From Cryptomeria japonica (Eukaryota; Streptophyta; Pinopsida; Cupressales; Cupressaceae): a stretch of DNA of 64,000 nucleotides. The notes under the pieces were generated by a model. The model was not told the DNA's origin and made no database searches. It saw nothing but the letters and a program-made list of their open reading frames with translations. Made by a program: the position numbers and the translations under genes. Location: the NCBI RefSeq assembly GCF_030272615.1, contig NC_081410.1:147306849-147370848 (forward strand), in the 5' to 3' direction. Below, piece after piece: positions 34,691 through 46,400 of this stretch (the first letter of the stretch is position 1; the number at the start of each line of letters is the position of its first letter).

Positions 34691-36559
34691 TGTATATATT
34701 TTTCATAATTGCACATCCCAATATATATATATGTACTAATAAGATAATGAAAACAAGATTGAAACCAAAATAATTTGATAATTGATATTACACAAGTAAT
34801 TAAATTGATTAAAGAGATTAGACTCCTGATACTAATTACCTTACACATGCTTAGGTCAATGCTTGGCATCTAAGGTCACCACATAAATCAACTAACACAA
34901 CCAGACAAAGCACAAGGGAAACCCTTTAAAAGTCAACCAATGATGACACTACCCATGCTTACATCAATGCTTGACATCCAAGGTCACCACATAAATCAAC
35001 TAGCACAACCAAATGAAGCACAAGGGAAACCCTCTAAAAGTCAACCAAGGATGACTTATCTTTTTGTGCTCGTGTGCATGTGGGCTCTAATGGCAACCTC
35101 GCATGTTCTCATGTCCGCAACCCTCTCTCCAATTATTATCGCCCTCTCCTCTCGAAGAGCTATGATGTGTCCTAAAACCAACTTAGATTGATGACAATAA
35201 TTAGACCATACACATAACCATTTCCAATGTAATAAACATTGAAACATTAATCGTGTTCACTATTCATAAAAGATTAACATCCATTCCATGAAAACTCAAT
35301 TATAACAACTATCTGATGCAATTCCACATCTAGTCTCATATTCACCACAAGATAACTATGCAAATATGAAGACATTATCAGTATCATAAGGTAAGGTGTA
35401 ACGCTTTACCCATAAACATCATACTCTGCATTGGAATTCCATTGGCCTTAGATTGGAATAGTTAACTCTAATTGATAGTATCTTGTTAAGGGATGACAAC
35501 TTTTCATAATGATTGAGAACAACCACCTTTTTTTCCTTATACCAATTAAGTGTACAAGGAAAGAGTCACATGGTTGAGCTACGATATTAATAGCACTATC
35601 ATGATAGTCCTTCATCATTGCTTAATTTTCCTTTTGATCTGAAAATTCACAAGTTATAATGATTTATATGATAGTCATCATAATGATATCTTAAACATGG
35701 TTAATACCATCTCTCTTTGTAAGATGACAATGATCTCAAACACAATGTAACTCTTATAATCAATGCTTCTCCTTTCATGATACTCATGTTGGAGTCTGAT
35801 AGCTTTGATTATACTAATATCTTTTATAATATGTTTTAGCTCTTGATTGATATGATATGTTTCAATAAGACCATGTCTAATGAGATTTCCACATCTAAGA
35901 TGTTTTGATATTGTGTATATAGATCTCAATACTAGGATAGAATCCTCTATATGTTTATAGAAACTTTTCTTACTATTGATCACAAGATTTTATTAAGTAT
36001 TTTAGCATGAATATTACATCTGTTGTCTAATTCCTTTAACTACAATATGATAGGGTTTGTATGGCATAGTGTGATTGAACTTTTTTATGTTCTCACAAAC
36101 CCCATGTAGTCTTGGAGGTAGGATGACCAAACTATTTAATATTATCATTTATATTATCCTATGGCCATATTTATGATTACCATGTCCTTATGGTAGCATT
36201 CTTTATGATTTTGGTGGTAAACGATATCCCTTGAATCACTTTGAAACTAATAATATTCACCATTGGTTGAGGAAACACAAAGATCTCATTAAAAACCATC
36301 TTGTACATTGATAACCTTATGGAGCATGGTAATAGGGTTACACAAAGTGGTTACGGCTAAATGATAACTCAATAGTTCTATTAAGCCCATCTATGATAGC
36401 CCTATCTTGGTTATGACTTCATATGTACATAGTTTATTTCATTTCATCAATTTCTAAGAATTCTATATGGTCTTAATGTGCCATCTCAAGAATTCATAAG
36501 TGCATTCCTACGTCATGATAACATCAAGTGTTAATTGTTGTCCTCTCAAGTTTCATACC
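34691..36559. other. AT-rich intergenic sequence, no gene seen
   Basis: Apart from the 108-base duplication listed separately, no frame with recognisable content is seen. Confidence 0.5.
34846..35061. repeat. 108-bp tandem duplication
   Basis: Two copies (34846-34953 and 34954-35061) of a unit starting CATGCTTA and containing AAGGTCACCACATAAATC and CACAAGGGAAACCCT. The copies differ at only a handful of positions, so the duplication is fairly recent relative to the surroundings. Confidence 0.85.
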
Positions 36560-38350
36560 CTTAACTATCAAAAGGCTCTTAAGAGATTGTCTCAATAGAA
36601 TGTAACTTTGAGCAATTAGGAGATGCACAGAATGAACCAAGGCCTCCACTAACATTCCCTAGCCTACCCTAACATGTCAATATAGTCAATTTGGTCCTAC
36701 ATGGCGCAGAAGAAAAAATATCTATTGGCATCTATATATTTCTCAAATGAGGCATTTTGCAACAATAAATTTAATGTTGGCATCTTCAAATGGTCTAGAG
36801 TTGAAAAAAAAATGAGATAGGGTGCTATAGAGGGGACCTACATCCATCTATAGATGCAAATGAGAAATTACTAGGTGGCATAAATTAAGAAAACAAGTAG
36901 ACAAAAGTTTGACATTTGTGTGCTTCCTTTTAAGAGACTATCTAACCAAAACATAGCATGGAAGGATCCAGAGACTTGTAGAACAAAGTAAGACATCTAC
37001 TAGCATTCATTAAACCACCTCAATATGTTAGTGAATTCAGTTCGATCCATGAGGTGCAAAAAAATGTCTATTAACACCTTTACATCACTTTTAAATGAGG
37101 CATTTTGCAAGAATTCATTCACTAGTAAGACAATCAAATGGTTTGGAGTTGACCAAAATTGAGAGAAGATATTACAGAAGGACCCAACTTCCATTTGCAG
37201 TTGTAAATTAGGCATTCCTAGGTGTCATTGATTGAGAGAACATGCATGTAAAAATTTAGCAACTTTTTTTTTCTTAGTGCTCTTAAAAGGCTACCTTGGT
37301 GCAAAGTAGCTTGGAAGGATCAAAAGACTCAAGGAATGAGTTGAGGCCTCCACTAGCATTCAATGGTGCACCTCAATATATTGGCACAATCAATTTGTCT
37401 TATGAAGTTAAAAATTGAGAGATGTTATTATGAATGGGCCCCACATCCACTTGAAGGTCTAAACAAAATAATCTTAGGCCCCACAAACTCTAAGAATTGC
37501 TTCATCAAAGTTTGACAATTTTTCTCTCAAGTCCCTTGAGAGACTTTACTAGAACTCTATAGCTCAAAAGGATCAAGAGACCTAGGGAGTGAAATGGGGC
37601 TTCCTCTAGCATTCACCCTCTTATGCCAACGTTGGCACAATTAGTTCAACTCCATAATGTAAAGACCATAAAATATGGCTATTGGCACATTTTTACTGTT
37701 CTCAAATGAGGCATTTTGTAAGTATACATTTCTTGTTTGCATGATCAAACAATTTTGTGTCCACAAAATTTTAGAGAGGTTATTATGGATGGATCCCACA
37801 TCCACGTGTATGTCCAAACAAAGCATTCCTAGGTTCCATGAACTTTGAGAATTGCTCTATCAAACTTAACATTTTTTTGTTCTTGTGTATTTTAAGAGAC
37901 TTTGTCAAAACCTTGTAAGCTAGAATAATTGAAATACTTGAGGAATGAACTAGGTACTCCCCTAGAATTCACCCACCCAACTTTCCATGTTGATGGAATT
38001 AGTTTGGCCCCATGATGCAAAGAAAAAAATATATGGCTATTGGCAGCAATATATTGAATGCCATTGAGGCGTTCTGCAATGCATCCTCATTTACATGATC
38101 AAACAATTTTGAGTTGACCAAAATTAATAGGCTATTATGAGGGGACCCCACATCCACTTGGTCCAATGAAATATTCCTAGGACACAAACTCTAAGAACTA
38201 CTACATCAAATTTTGATAATTTTTTCTCTCAAGTCTCTTAATTAAGGAACTTTGTCAAAACTTTGTAACCTAGAAGGATCAAAAGGCTTGGGAAATGAAA
38301 TGGTTCCTCCATTGATATTCACCTATCCACCCTTACATGTTTCTATAGTA
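36560..38350. repeat. Degenerate tandem array, period about 350 bp
   Basis: A landmark 'gaatga...ggcctccactagcattca' recurs near 36635, 36985, 37330, 37590, 37945 and 38297. Each unit continues with 'caatatgtt...gc aca', 'aaatgaggcattttgcaa', a 'gaggggaccccacatccac' block and 'ctttgtcaaaaccttgtagc'. Spacings are near 350 except one of about 260, which implies an internal deletion. Units are clearly diverged. This looks like an old satellite-type array; no protein is encoded. Confidence 0.8.
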
Positions 38351-40660
38351 GGTTCAACCACAAAACACAAATTTATGCAACTTTAAACTTTTGCAACTTT
38401 TTGTTTTTAAGTTGAATCTTCACAATTCTTCAATTTCATCTTAAATCGTATTATCTTTAATTCTAAACCAAAAATGTCTTTGATCTATGGCCTCATGCAA
38501 ATTTATTGTACATGTACCAATTTGATAACAACTTTTTCACTTTTGATAATGTTTTGTAACTTTGGTTCAAATTTGAATTTTCTATTTTTTTCCCTCTGTG
38601 ATTCTTTATTTTATGTCATTCCTTCACATTAGGACAACATTAGTACACTCATTCAATCTTTCCATCTATTTAAAACAATCCATGGAGTTATTTTGTAAGT
38701 GTTACATATGATCATCCTAATTAAGACTTGCAATAACCCTCTTTACCAACAATTATGTTTTCCTTATTTTTCACTTTTCTATGCTCATTATGCATTAAGA
38801 CATCACAAGGGCCATTAGCAAGATACAAATCACATAAGTTTTCCTAAGGCATTTTATACAATGGTAAGCTCATTCCAATTATTGACTTGAAGAGGGATAC
38901 AAACTATGAATAAGAAAAAGGATGACCATTTGTTGAGGAACAATCAAATGAAGCATTAGAGGAGGCACTTTCCTAACAATCTTTTGTGAGGAAGTTGCTT
39001 AGGTACAAAGACTACCTAGAAATCATCTTCCATTTGTGACCTTGTGAGGACTACCCTATAAACTATTTTTCAATGACGGTGAAATATTATTTATAAAAAA
39101 GAAAAGAATCTTGAAGATTAAGTTGGTTTTTGGCACCGAACTCCCAATAGGTTGTTTTGGACGCTTGTAACAATATTTTTTATGGTTGTAACACCTCCAC
39201 ATGAAGACCAAGGCTACCTTATAAACTATGGAAAATAATATATCCACAAGGCATGTTAGTTACCAATGTTTAATAATATACTTGGATTTTTCCATGCAAG
39301 GGATTCGATAAGCAACTTGTACACCTCAATTAAAGGGTTAAAATGCTATATAAACAAGAGTTAGGAATATAAGTTAAATGAAAACTCTATTTGTAGGTGT
39401 TAAAAAGGTGAAAAATGGAAGGATTCTTTGTTATCTCTATTTGTAGAGATGATACAAACTTAAGGCTCCTCTTAATGTTTTTTTTCCTCAAAGAGGTTTC
39501 ATCACATAAATATTACATTATGTGTTTGTTCTTTAATTCCATATTTTTCTTCTGCTACTAATTTTGTTTCCTATACTTTCCATTTTATTATATACTATTT
39601 AAGAGCAATTTTACAATTAAACCCTAATTTCCATATATAGTTATTACCTTCAATTGTAATACTTTTCACAATCAACATTTTGAGAAGTTAAACCCAACAA
39701 AAGAGAAAAAGATCAATCTCAAGATGAGAAGATCGAAATCCAAACAAATTTTTAGCGACAAATTTTCAGTGTAGCAAAAGCAAACGTCTGGCTTAGCCAC
39801 TCATCATTGTTCAACCAACACAACTTCACCCACCATTCTTGAAATATCTTTACCAAACAATTTTTCTTTCAAAAATTGTAGTGAAAGAACGTCAAACATC
39901 ACTCAAATCCCTAAAAGGGGACGATTATAGAGAAACATAGGGTTCACTCCAAGGTTAAAATCAAAATCTCCTCTCTAAACACTCAAACTATGCTTTCAAA
40001 ATTTCCTCTTTAGCCCTAATGTGGCTAGAAGGAAACAAATAAGGCTTTTTACACTAAAAAAATAGACATCTTTGACCTCCAAAACAACCCTACCAAAGAA
40101 GAGCTCTTCACTCTAAAGAACCATTTATTAGAGCACCATCCTTCCCAATTAAAACTCTACATCCAAAACATAAACAAAACCACTAGAGCCACAACAAGAT
40201 CTTGAGCAACCATCTACAACATCCACAATAAAACCTAATTGACACCCAATGAAGCCTTTCCCAATCTTTCATTCCAAAGCAGCAACATATTGGCACCAAA
40301 CACCAAAAAGACCAAGCATGAAATATTGCCTTCAACCCCTAATGAAAGTTCCATTAACAAATTTGAATAAGTCAAGATTGTATACTCAATCGAAGACGAA
40401 AACTAAGACCTCTCCAACTCTTTGCATCAATTAGATTTGTCATTTTTACTTATTGTAGAACTCCCTCACATAGCACACTAATTCTTATATTCAACAGTCA
40501 CTATTGCCAAAATATTTTAACATCCAAACTTCTGTATTTCTTCAAACTAGTTTCAAATGTAATAAACATAATGCAATTGTAATTAGTTTGACTCTATGGC
40601 AACAATTGAGAATAACTCTCAATGTCAACTACCACCTATACAAAGGCTAGTTTGACATAA
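38351..40660. other. AT-rich intergenic sequence, no gene seen
   Basis: Long AT-rich stretch. No frame, RNA gene or clear repeat can be supported; open frames at 39056-39247 and 40249-40434 are short and featureless. Confidence 0.5.
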
Positions 40661-40995
40661 GATGTTTTTTATTAAAATAAGCAACAAAACAAGGGTGTTG
40701 GCCCTTTATACAAACAACCCATAGGCAGCCAAAAAAAAAAAAGGAAGCAAAACTAGGGTGCAAACCCTTAACAAACCAAGGTCTAACAGTTTTTAACAAG
40801 TCAAAAGACTATTGCTAAAAGTCTATCAAGCAATCAACAACCCAGAACCCTGAAAGAAACCCAAACCTTGACCTAAATGAGTTTAGGGGGGAGGAGAGAG
40901 AGCTTACCCTTTCGCCTACGACAAACAACAATCCAAGCAATACTATTATTAGGAACATCATGAGAAGGATCAGGCGAGGGAGTCCCCACAACATT

Positions 40996-41160
40996 AATAT
41001 CCAACTGCTACAGAGCCACGACAGGAGAAGATTCACCAAGAGCATATTGCTACTGCAGAACCACAGCAAGAGTAAATTCACCAAGAGCATATTGCTACTA
41101 CAAGACCACAACAAGAGTAGAATCATCAAGAGCAATTCGCTATTGTAGAACGAGAGCAAT
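40996..41160. repeat. 45-bp minisatellite
   Basis: A unit containing ATTCACCAAGAGCATATTGC repeats at 41031, 41076 and 41121, with a partial copy before. The period is exactly 45 bases, so on the minus strand it keeps frame as a 15-residue Leu/Ser-rich repeat (SSNMLLVNLLL...). Confidence 0.85.
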
Positions 41161-41266
41161 AGGTGAAGGAGCCACGAGAGGGCCAACAAGGGCCTCAACA
41201 GCGAGTAACCCCAAAGTATGAAAAGTCATCCAAATCATGAAAATAAAAATCCTTGGCAATCAGTGA

Positions 41267-42243
41267 TCAATTGTAGCATCTTCCCACCAAATACCTTTGT
41301 GGCGAGAGAGAACAATCCGAAGTTAAATGACCCATAGAAAAGTATCTTTGACAACAAAAGAAGAGGCCCTCATAATCCAACAATTGAGTCCAAGGCCTAT
41401 CCCAAACCACTAGAACCACATTCCCAAGGAGGGGCATAGAGATGTCAATGTTGATTAAAATACGGACAAAGGCAGGATGACCCATGGAAGTCATGACATC
41501 ATCCACTTTCATGAAACAACCAATAAAGTTACCAATGCCCTCATAACAAGAATGCTCCCAGAAATGAAGGGTGAGGTAAGAAAAGCAAACCCCAAACCAT
41601 ATGCACATTTAGTGGTTTGGTAAGAAGGTTAAAAGAAGTTGTCCAGAGAGAGAGAGAGAGAGTTAACTTCCCAAACCCACAACTTGCCAAACACTAAATC
41701 ACAATAATGAGAAGAAGCAAAGGAGGCAATGAAAAAACCTTTAGCACAAGGGTAAAGCTCAATGCTACTAGCAACAAAAGGCTTCCAGGAATCACATACC
41801 CAACAATGGAGGTCAGAGAGAGAAAGCCAAAAACTAGCAAATCTGCACATTAACCCACAACATTCATAAAAGCCAACATTTTCAACCACATCTTGACCAC
41901 AAACCACAACTAAGGAGATTTTGGTACAAGAAAGAAGTTGAAATTTCCCTTTGGGATGAGCAACAGATTTGACCACACATGCAAAACTTCGTCCATCAAC
42001 AATAGGAGGTCCAAGAGGGACCTTAGCACCCACAATAACTCTAACAAGGCCACCATCACCAGCAAGAGCAACAGCAACATCACCAGGCAAGGCAGCCACA
42101 ATGCCAGCATCACCCCATGGAGGACAACGCAAAGCATCATCGACCCCCACAGCAGATAGAGGGGGCACCCACCTTCGCAAGAGAGGATGAGAGCACGACA
42201 GAAGCAGACAAACCCGCACCCACTGAAACAGCAGAAGGCGCAA
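41267..42243 (-). pseudogene. LINE F ORF1 (gag-like with knuckle) remnant
   Basis: Minus-strand translation shows the order expected for plant LINE gag: DGRSFACVVKSVAHPKGKFQ, FYECCGLMCRFASFWLSLSD, LHCWVCDSW, YPCAKGFFIASF, then after a shift GHPAFVRILINIDISMPL, QLLDYEGLFFCCQRYFSMGH and TSDC. The last block is a zinc knuckle (C-x4-G-H-x4-C) with its first cysteines displaced. A frameshift lies near 41610-41630. Confidence 0.7.
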
Positions 42244-42299
42244 CAGGCAAAAAGTTCAAATCCCATTGGCTGGGAAGAGCAGACCTCAGAGACATCGGT

Positions 42300-42920
42300 G
42301 AGCAGACATCGTGTTCAAATGGAACACATTATGCAACTACAGTTGTTTCTAAAGATAAATACAACCTTCATATACTTCACATGATGCTTTTCAAAACACA
42401 TTAAAAACCATTTTCATTGTCATATAACCATAAGTCAATAAAATGGACAGTGTTGAAGCAAATTCAAAAAAAATACGACACTGCAGTTTCCAAGAAAATA
42501 TTGCCACGTTTTAGGAAAAGTACATAACAAATATCGACGGTGTTTTTTTGTTATAAAACGACTACCTTCCGTAATGTCATCCATCATAGGGTTCTCGGTT
42601 AAATCAATGCTCTCAACTTAAAAATAAGTAACATTTAAAATTATGCACATTAACGAAGTCAACCCAAATATGCTAAAATTTATATGAAAAATGGAGGTGA
42701 TCCAGAGTCCAATTAGAAAAGGAGATACGAATTGCTTATGTAACTTACAAAGTCAATAAAACAAGATTTAAAACTAGAAACCAAATGAAGACACGCAGCC
42801 TTTCAACTATTATCAAGATAACAATTTTTATAATTCTATCAAATTATTATAAAAGCATTAATCTATGCTGCTCTTGAAGTTTTAGCAGTGGTCAGCCTTC
42901 AAGCGAACATCATTCTACTT
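42300..42920. other. AT-rich spacer downstream of the VSR gene
   Basis: No gene seen. It lies between LINE F and the 3' end of the VSR transcript. Confidence 0.5.
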
Positions 42921-42926
42921 GTAACC

Positions 42927-42932
42927 TTTATT
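42927..42932 (-). terminator. Candidate poly(A) signal of the VSR gene
   Basis: AATAAA on the minus strand, about 470 bases after the stop codon. Plant poly(A) signals are loose, so this is only a candidate. Confidence 0.3.
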
Positions 42933-43400
42933 CCCCATTATTGCAGATTATACTGTCGTGCCTTCTCCGACTCAATGAGCATATACAACATCCTGAAACT
43001 TAAGTGCTTGTTATCTAATACTACCCTAGGAATCTTACAGAATCCAAATGTGAGCACACTGCTCACAAGTATAAAGCTTATACAAAGAACATCCAAAGAG
43101 AAAATGCATTTTAGTCACCTTGTATGATCGAAAAAAACTTGAACATAGTATCCCACAATTATAATGTAGAAGAACACTACTTTAAGATAAAATCTGTAGA
43201 ATCATCTGCAGAATTGGCCCCAAGTTTTAAGTTTGTATGATGCCTGTAAAATTTAAGATAAAAAAAATAACATTTTCAGCATGTTTAAGGTTGGGAAATC
43301 ACCTATAATCGTTATAAAATAAATGTCAATAACTACAATGAAATCACCCAATTTGGTACAATCAAACATAAAAATATAGCAATATGTACTGTACCATTGT

Positions 43401-46400
43401 TTATAATGTTTCGCTGTGAATATGATTTGGATTCCCTTCCTGGCTGTCAAGAAGCATGTATTGCGCCATGATGGCGCTGATTTCAGAGTCCACATATGAC
43501 TGCAAAACAAGGAGAAGAAAAGAAAAAGAATATCACTTGTAATTCATTCATAAAAGCAAGCAAAAATCCCGAGTCCTTAAACATAAAACAAAGAAATCGA
43601 TAAAATTCTCAACTATTGACTTACTCTGAATCTGTATTTATAATATATGTAACCTCCAATAGCAAGAGCAGCCACCACAAACAGTACAAAAATTATAGCA
43701 CCCCCACCCGTCGTTTTTTGTTGAGACTTCTTACCTGGATCACAAAACCATGACATGGAATAATAACTTTACTATGATTACAAAATGATAATGATCATAT
43801 AGAAAATAAGAATAGAAGTATGCATATTCATACCAATTTTTTAAATTTATGTAAACGGAAATGTAAATGTATTAAATAACAAATTAAATTTGGCGAAGGG
43901 CAGATTGGAACCATAATAAGAATAGAAGTATGCAAAGGGCAGATTGGAACCATCACAGTGGGTATAACCATCTCCCTTATACTGAACACCTTCAACCAAA
44001 GGACACTCACAGACCCTTCCACGGAAAGTATCCTGCAAAAATGAAAGGTCATAGATATTCCTAGCATGCAATTTTAACAGCAATAATGCAAACTTACTAT
44101 AACAAAAATTAGAAACTCATCTTGTCAAAATAAAATATTCTATACCTTGCAAGCTGTTATATTTGCCTTTTTATCTTGCCAGCAACCGCCATTATTTACC
44201 AAACATTCATTTGTCTCCATGTCTAGATTCAGAAAATATTATAGTTAATTTCGATAGTCACTAATTTGTAAATCTGCCTCATTCACAAATTGTCCTAGGC
44301 TATGCAATGAATATACAATTGTCTTTTGCAGTAGTTCATGTTAACCCAAACAGTTACTGGACATTTAAAAATACATAATACTTCACTCCTGAAATGTATA
44401 AATATAGCCAGATAAAACTGAATCTCACCATCATTCAAGCAAACTGTAGGTTCAGTGGTCTCCTTATAACCAGAACAAATTGCTTTCATGACAGCTCCTT
44501 TGTCCAGTTTTCCTGCAATGAGAACATGTGAGTATGTCACACTTGTACTCATGTGTATCACAGAACAACAAAACGTACTTAAAGGCAATATTCTCAACCT
44601 CTGTATTGCCTGTTGTTAATAACAAGAGTGGGTACTATTGTGACATCACCACGAGATCCATGTCCAACCTGAGGAATCCAAAACCGAAGCATAGAAAAAA
44701 AAAAAGTTAAAAACAAAATTGATCAGCAAATTCTGACATATTTTATGAAGAATTGTCATTTGCAACTGAATAGAACTTGTCATAACAAATAGATTAACTT
44801 CTAAACTAACCTGTGCATCTTGCTCAGCTTTCAAAATAGAGTTTTCAGTATCTGCATTTGGATCCCCCATGCATTTTTCTATCTTCTTCCTATCCAGACC
44901 TGCCAAAAAGCATTTGATGATAATGAACTAGAACATCATCTAATCATACTCTTAATACTTAATTTCATTTGAATAGTCAAGACTCAAAACAGACACATTA
45001 AAGGCGATAGAAACTTAAGGAAAACAAAAAAAGAATACCTAGAGATTTGATGACACCGTCTGCACATTCTTTGTTATATTTTTGATCCTTCATTGGACAT
45101 CTGATATGGAAATCAGTGACATAATCCCACCAAACCCAGGGTTTGCCATCATCTTTTGCAACATTAAAGACACACAGTTGTCTCAGATTTTCAGTCACCA
45201 CATCTTTCCCATCATACCCCCGATTAAAGTCCTGTTCTGGATCAGGTGCACAGTATCTTCCATTATTAATGCATTGAGCTTTGCACTGCTTGCTCACAGT
45301 AAAGGCCAGAGGGCAGTACCAAGTGATATAGTGAGGAGTAAATTTTGTGTGTTCTTCTTTCTCAAGAATTTGAGCAGCTCCTTTGAAATTCTTTAAAAAT
45401 TCCATCTGCATATTACACTTCAACCCACATTCATCGTTGCTATTTGTCCACAACTCATACTCCACACGTTCATCTGTGTGTGGAACAGACTCTCTCCAGT
45501 CCAAATTAATATTGACCATTTCCCCCTTTTTAATAGCTTCTTTCAGTTTGTCACCTAATTTTTTCTCAATGACGGCAGAGGGAATAGTGATATTCTCAAG
45601 ATATTCATAAGGTGAACCACCTTCTTCAGGTGAATCCATAGTTATCAAAGGTTCTTCCTTGTCATCAGACACAAGCACAGCCGCTGCTCCAGCTTTCTGA
45701 GCATTCCAGACTTTCAAAGCAAAAAAGCAATCTGCAATGGAGGGGCAGAAGGCTCAATTCAGATAAAATAAATAGAACATTAAGTCTTGACAATCAAAAT
45801 TCAGCCAACTTAATAAAAAAAAGATTTAGTACTTTATCATTTAAAAGTAAAGGATGAGAATAAAATCCAGTGTCACATGATCAAGCATGTCAAAAGCGTT
45901 CAAAGTAAGGCTAAAAATACTTTCATGTGTTAAACAAATCTTCAAAGATGAAAAAGTGTGGTGTTATAGAAATATAACAATAAAATCAGATCACCAAATC
46001 ACAATTCAGAAGCTACTTTTTGGCCCATTCCATATTACTATTTACACAAGTTTTTTTAACGCATTTGAATTTTTTTTTAAATCTGTAAATATTTTAATAA
46101 ACCAACTGGCAAAATGGAGGAGGTTCTAGATCAACTCAAATAATGGAAAGTGATTGATAGATTCACCAATTCGCAATCTCACTGTAAGTAAAAACCCTGT
46201 GAGAAAGTCTAAATTAGCATATATTATACCATTTCTTCATTGTATTTTTAAGTTACTTTTTTCAAAATATAAGAAATATAAACAAATACTTTAACACAAT
46301 TAATAGCGCCCAAAACATGGGCAATAATGGCATCCAAATTTATTCTCAGGCATACATACATCTTTTTGAGTGATTTTTTTTCATTCAAAGTATTTTTTCA

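Larger units (their letters stand above)
40661..42290 (-). mobile_element. LINE F: ORF1-only LINE remnant
   Basis: In minus-strand order a gag-like ORF1 (42243-41267) is followed by a 45-bp minisatellite, a short 3' region and the end TTGCTTATTTTAATAAAAAA near 40661-40680. No endonuclease, RT or RNase H is present between ORF1 and the tail. Boundaries are approximate; I could not find a target duplication. Confidence 0.6.

Noticed and set aside
41910-42404. Plus- and minus-strand alternative frames over LINE F ORF1
   Set aside because: Only the minus frame with the gag-like block order is supported.
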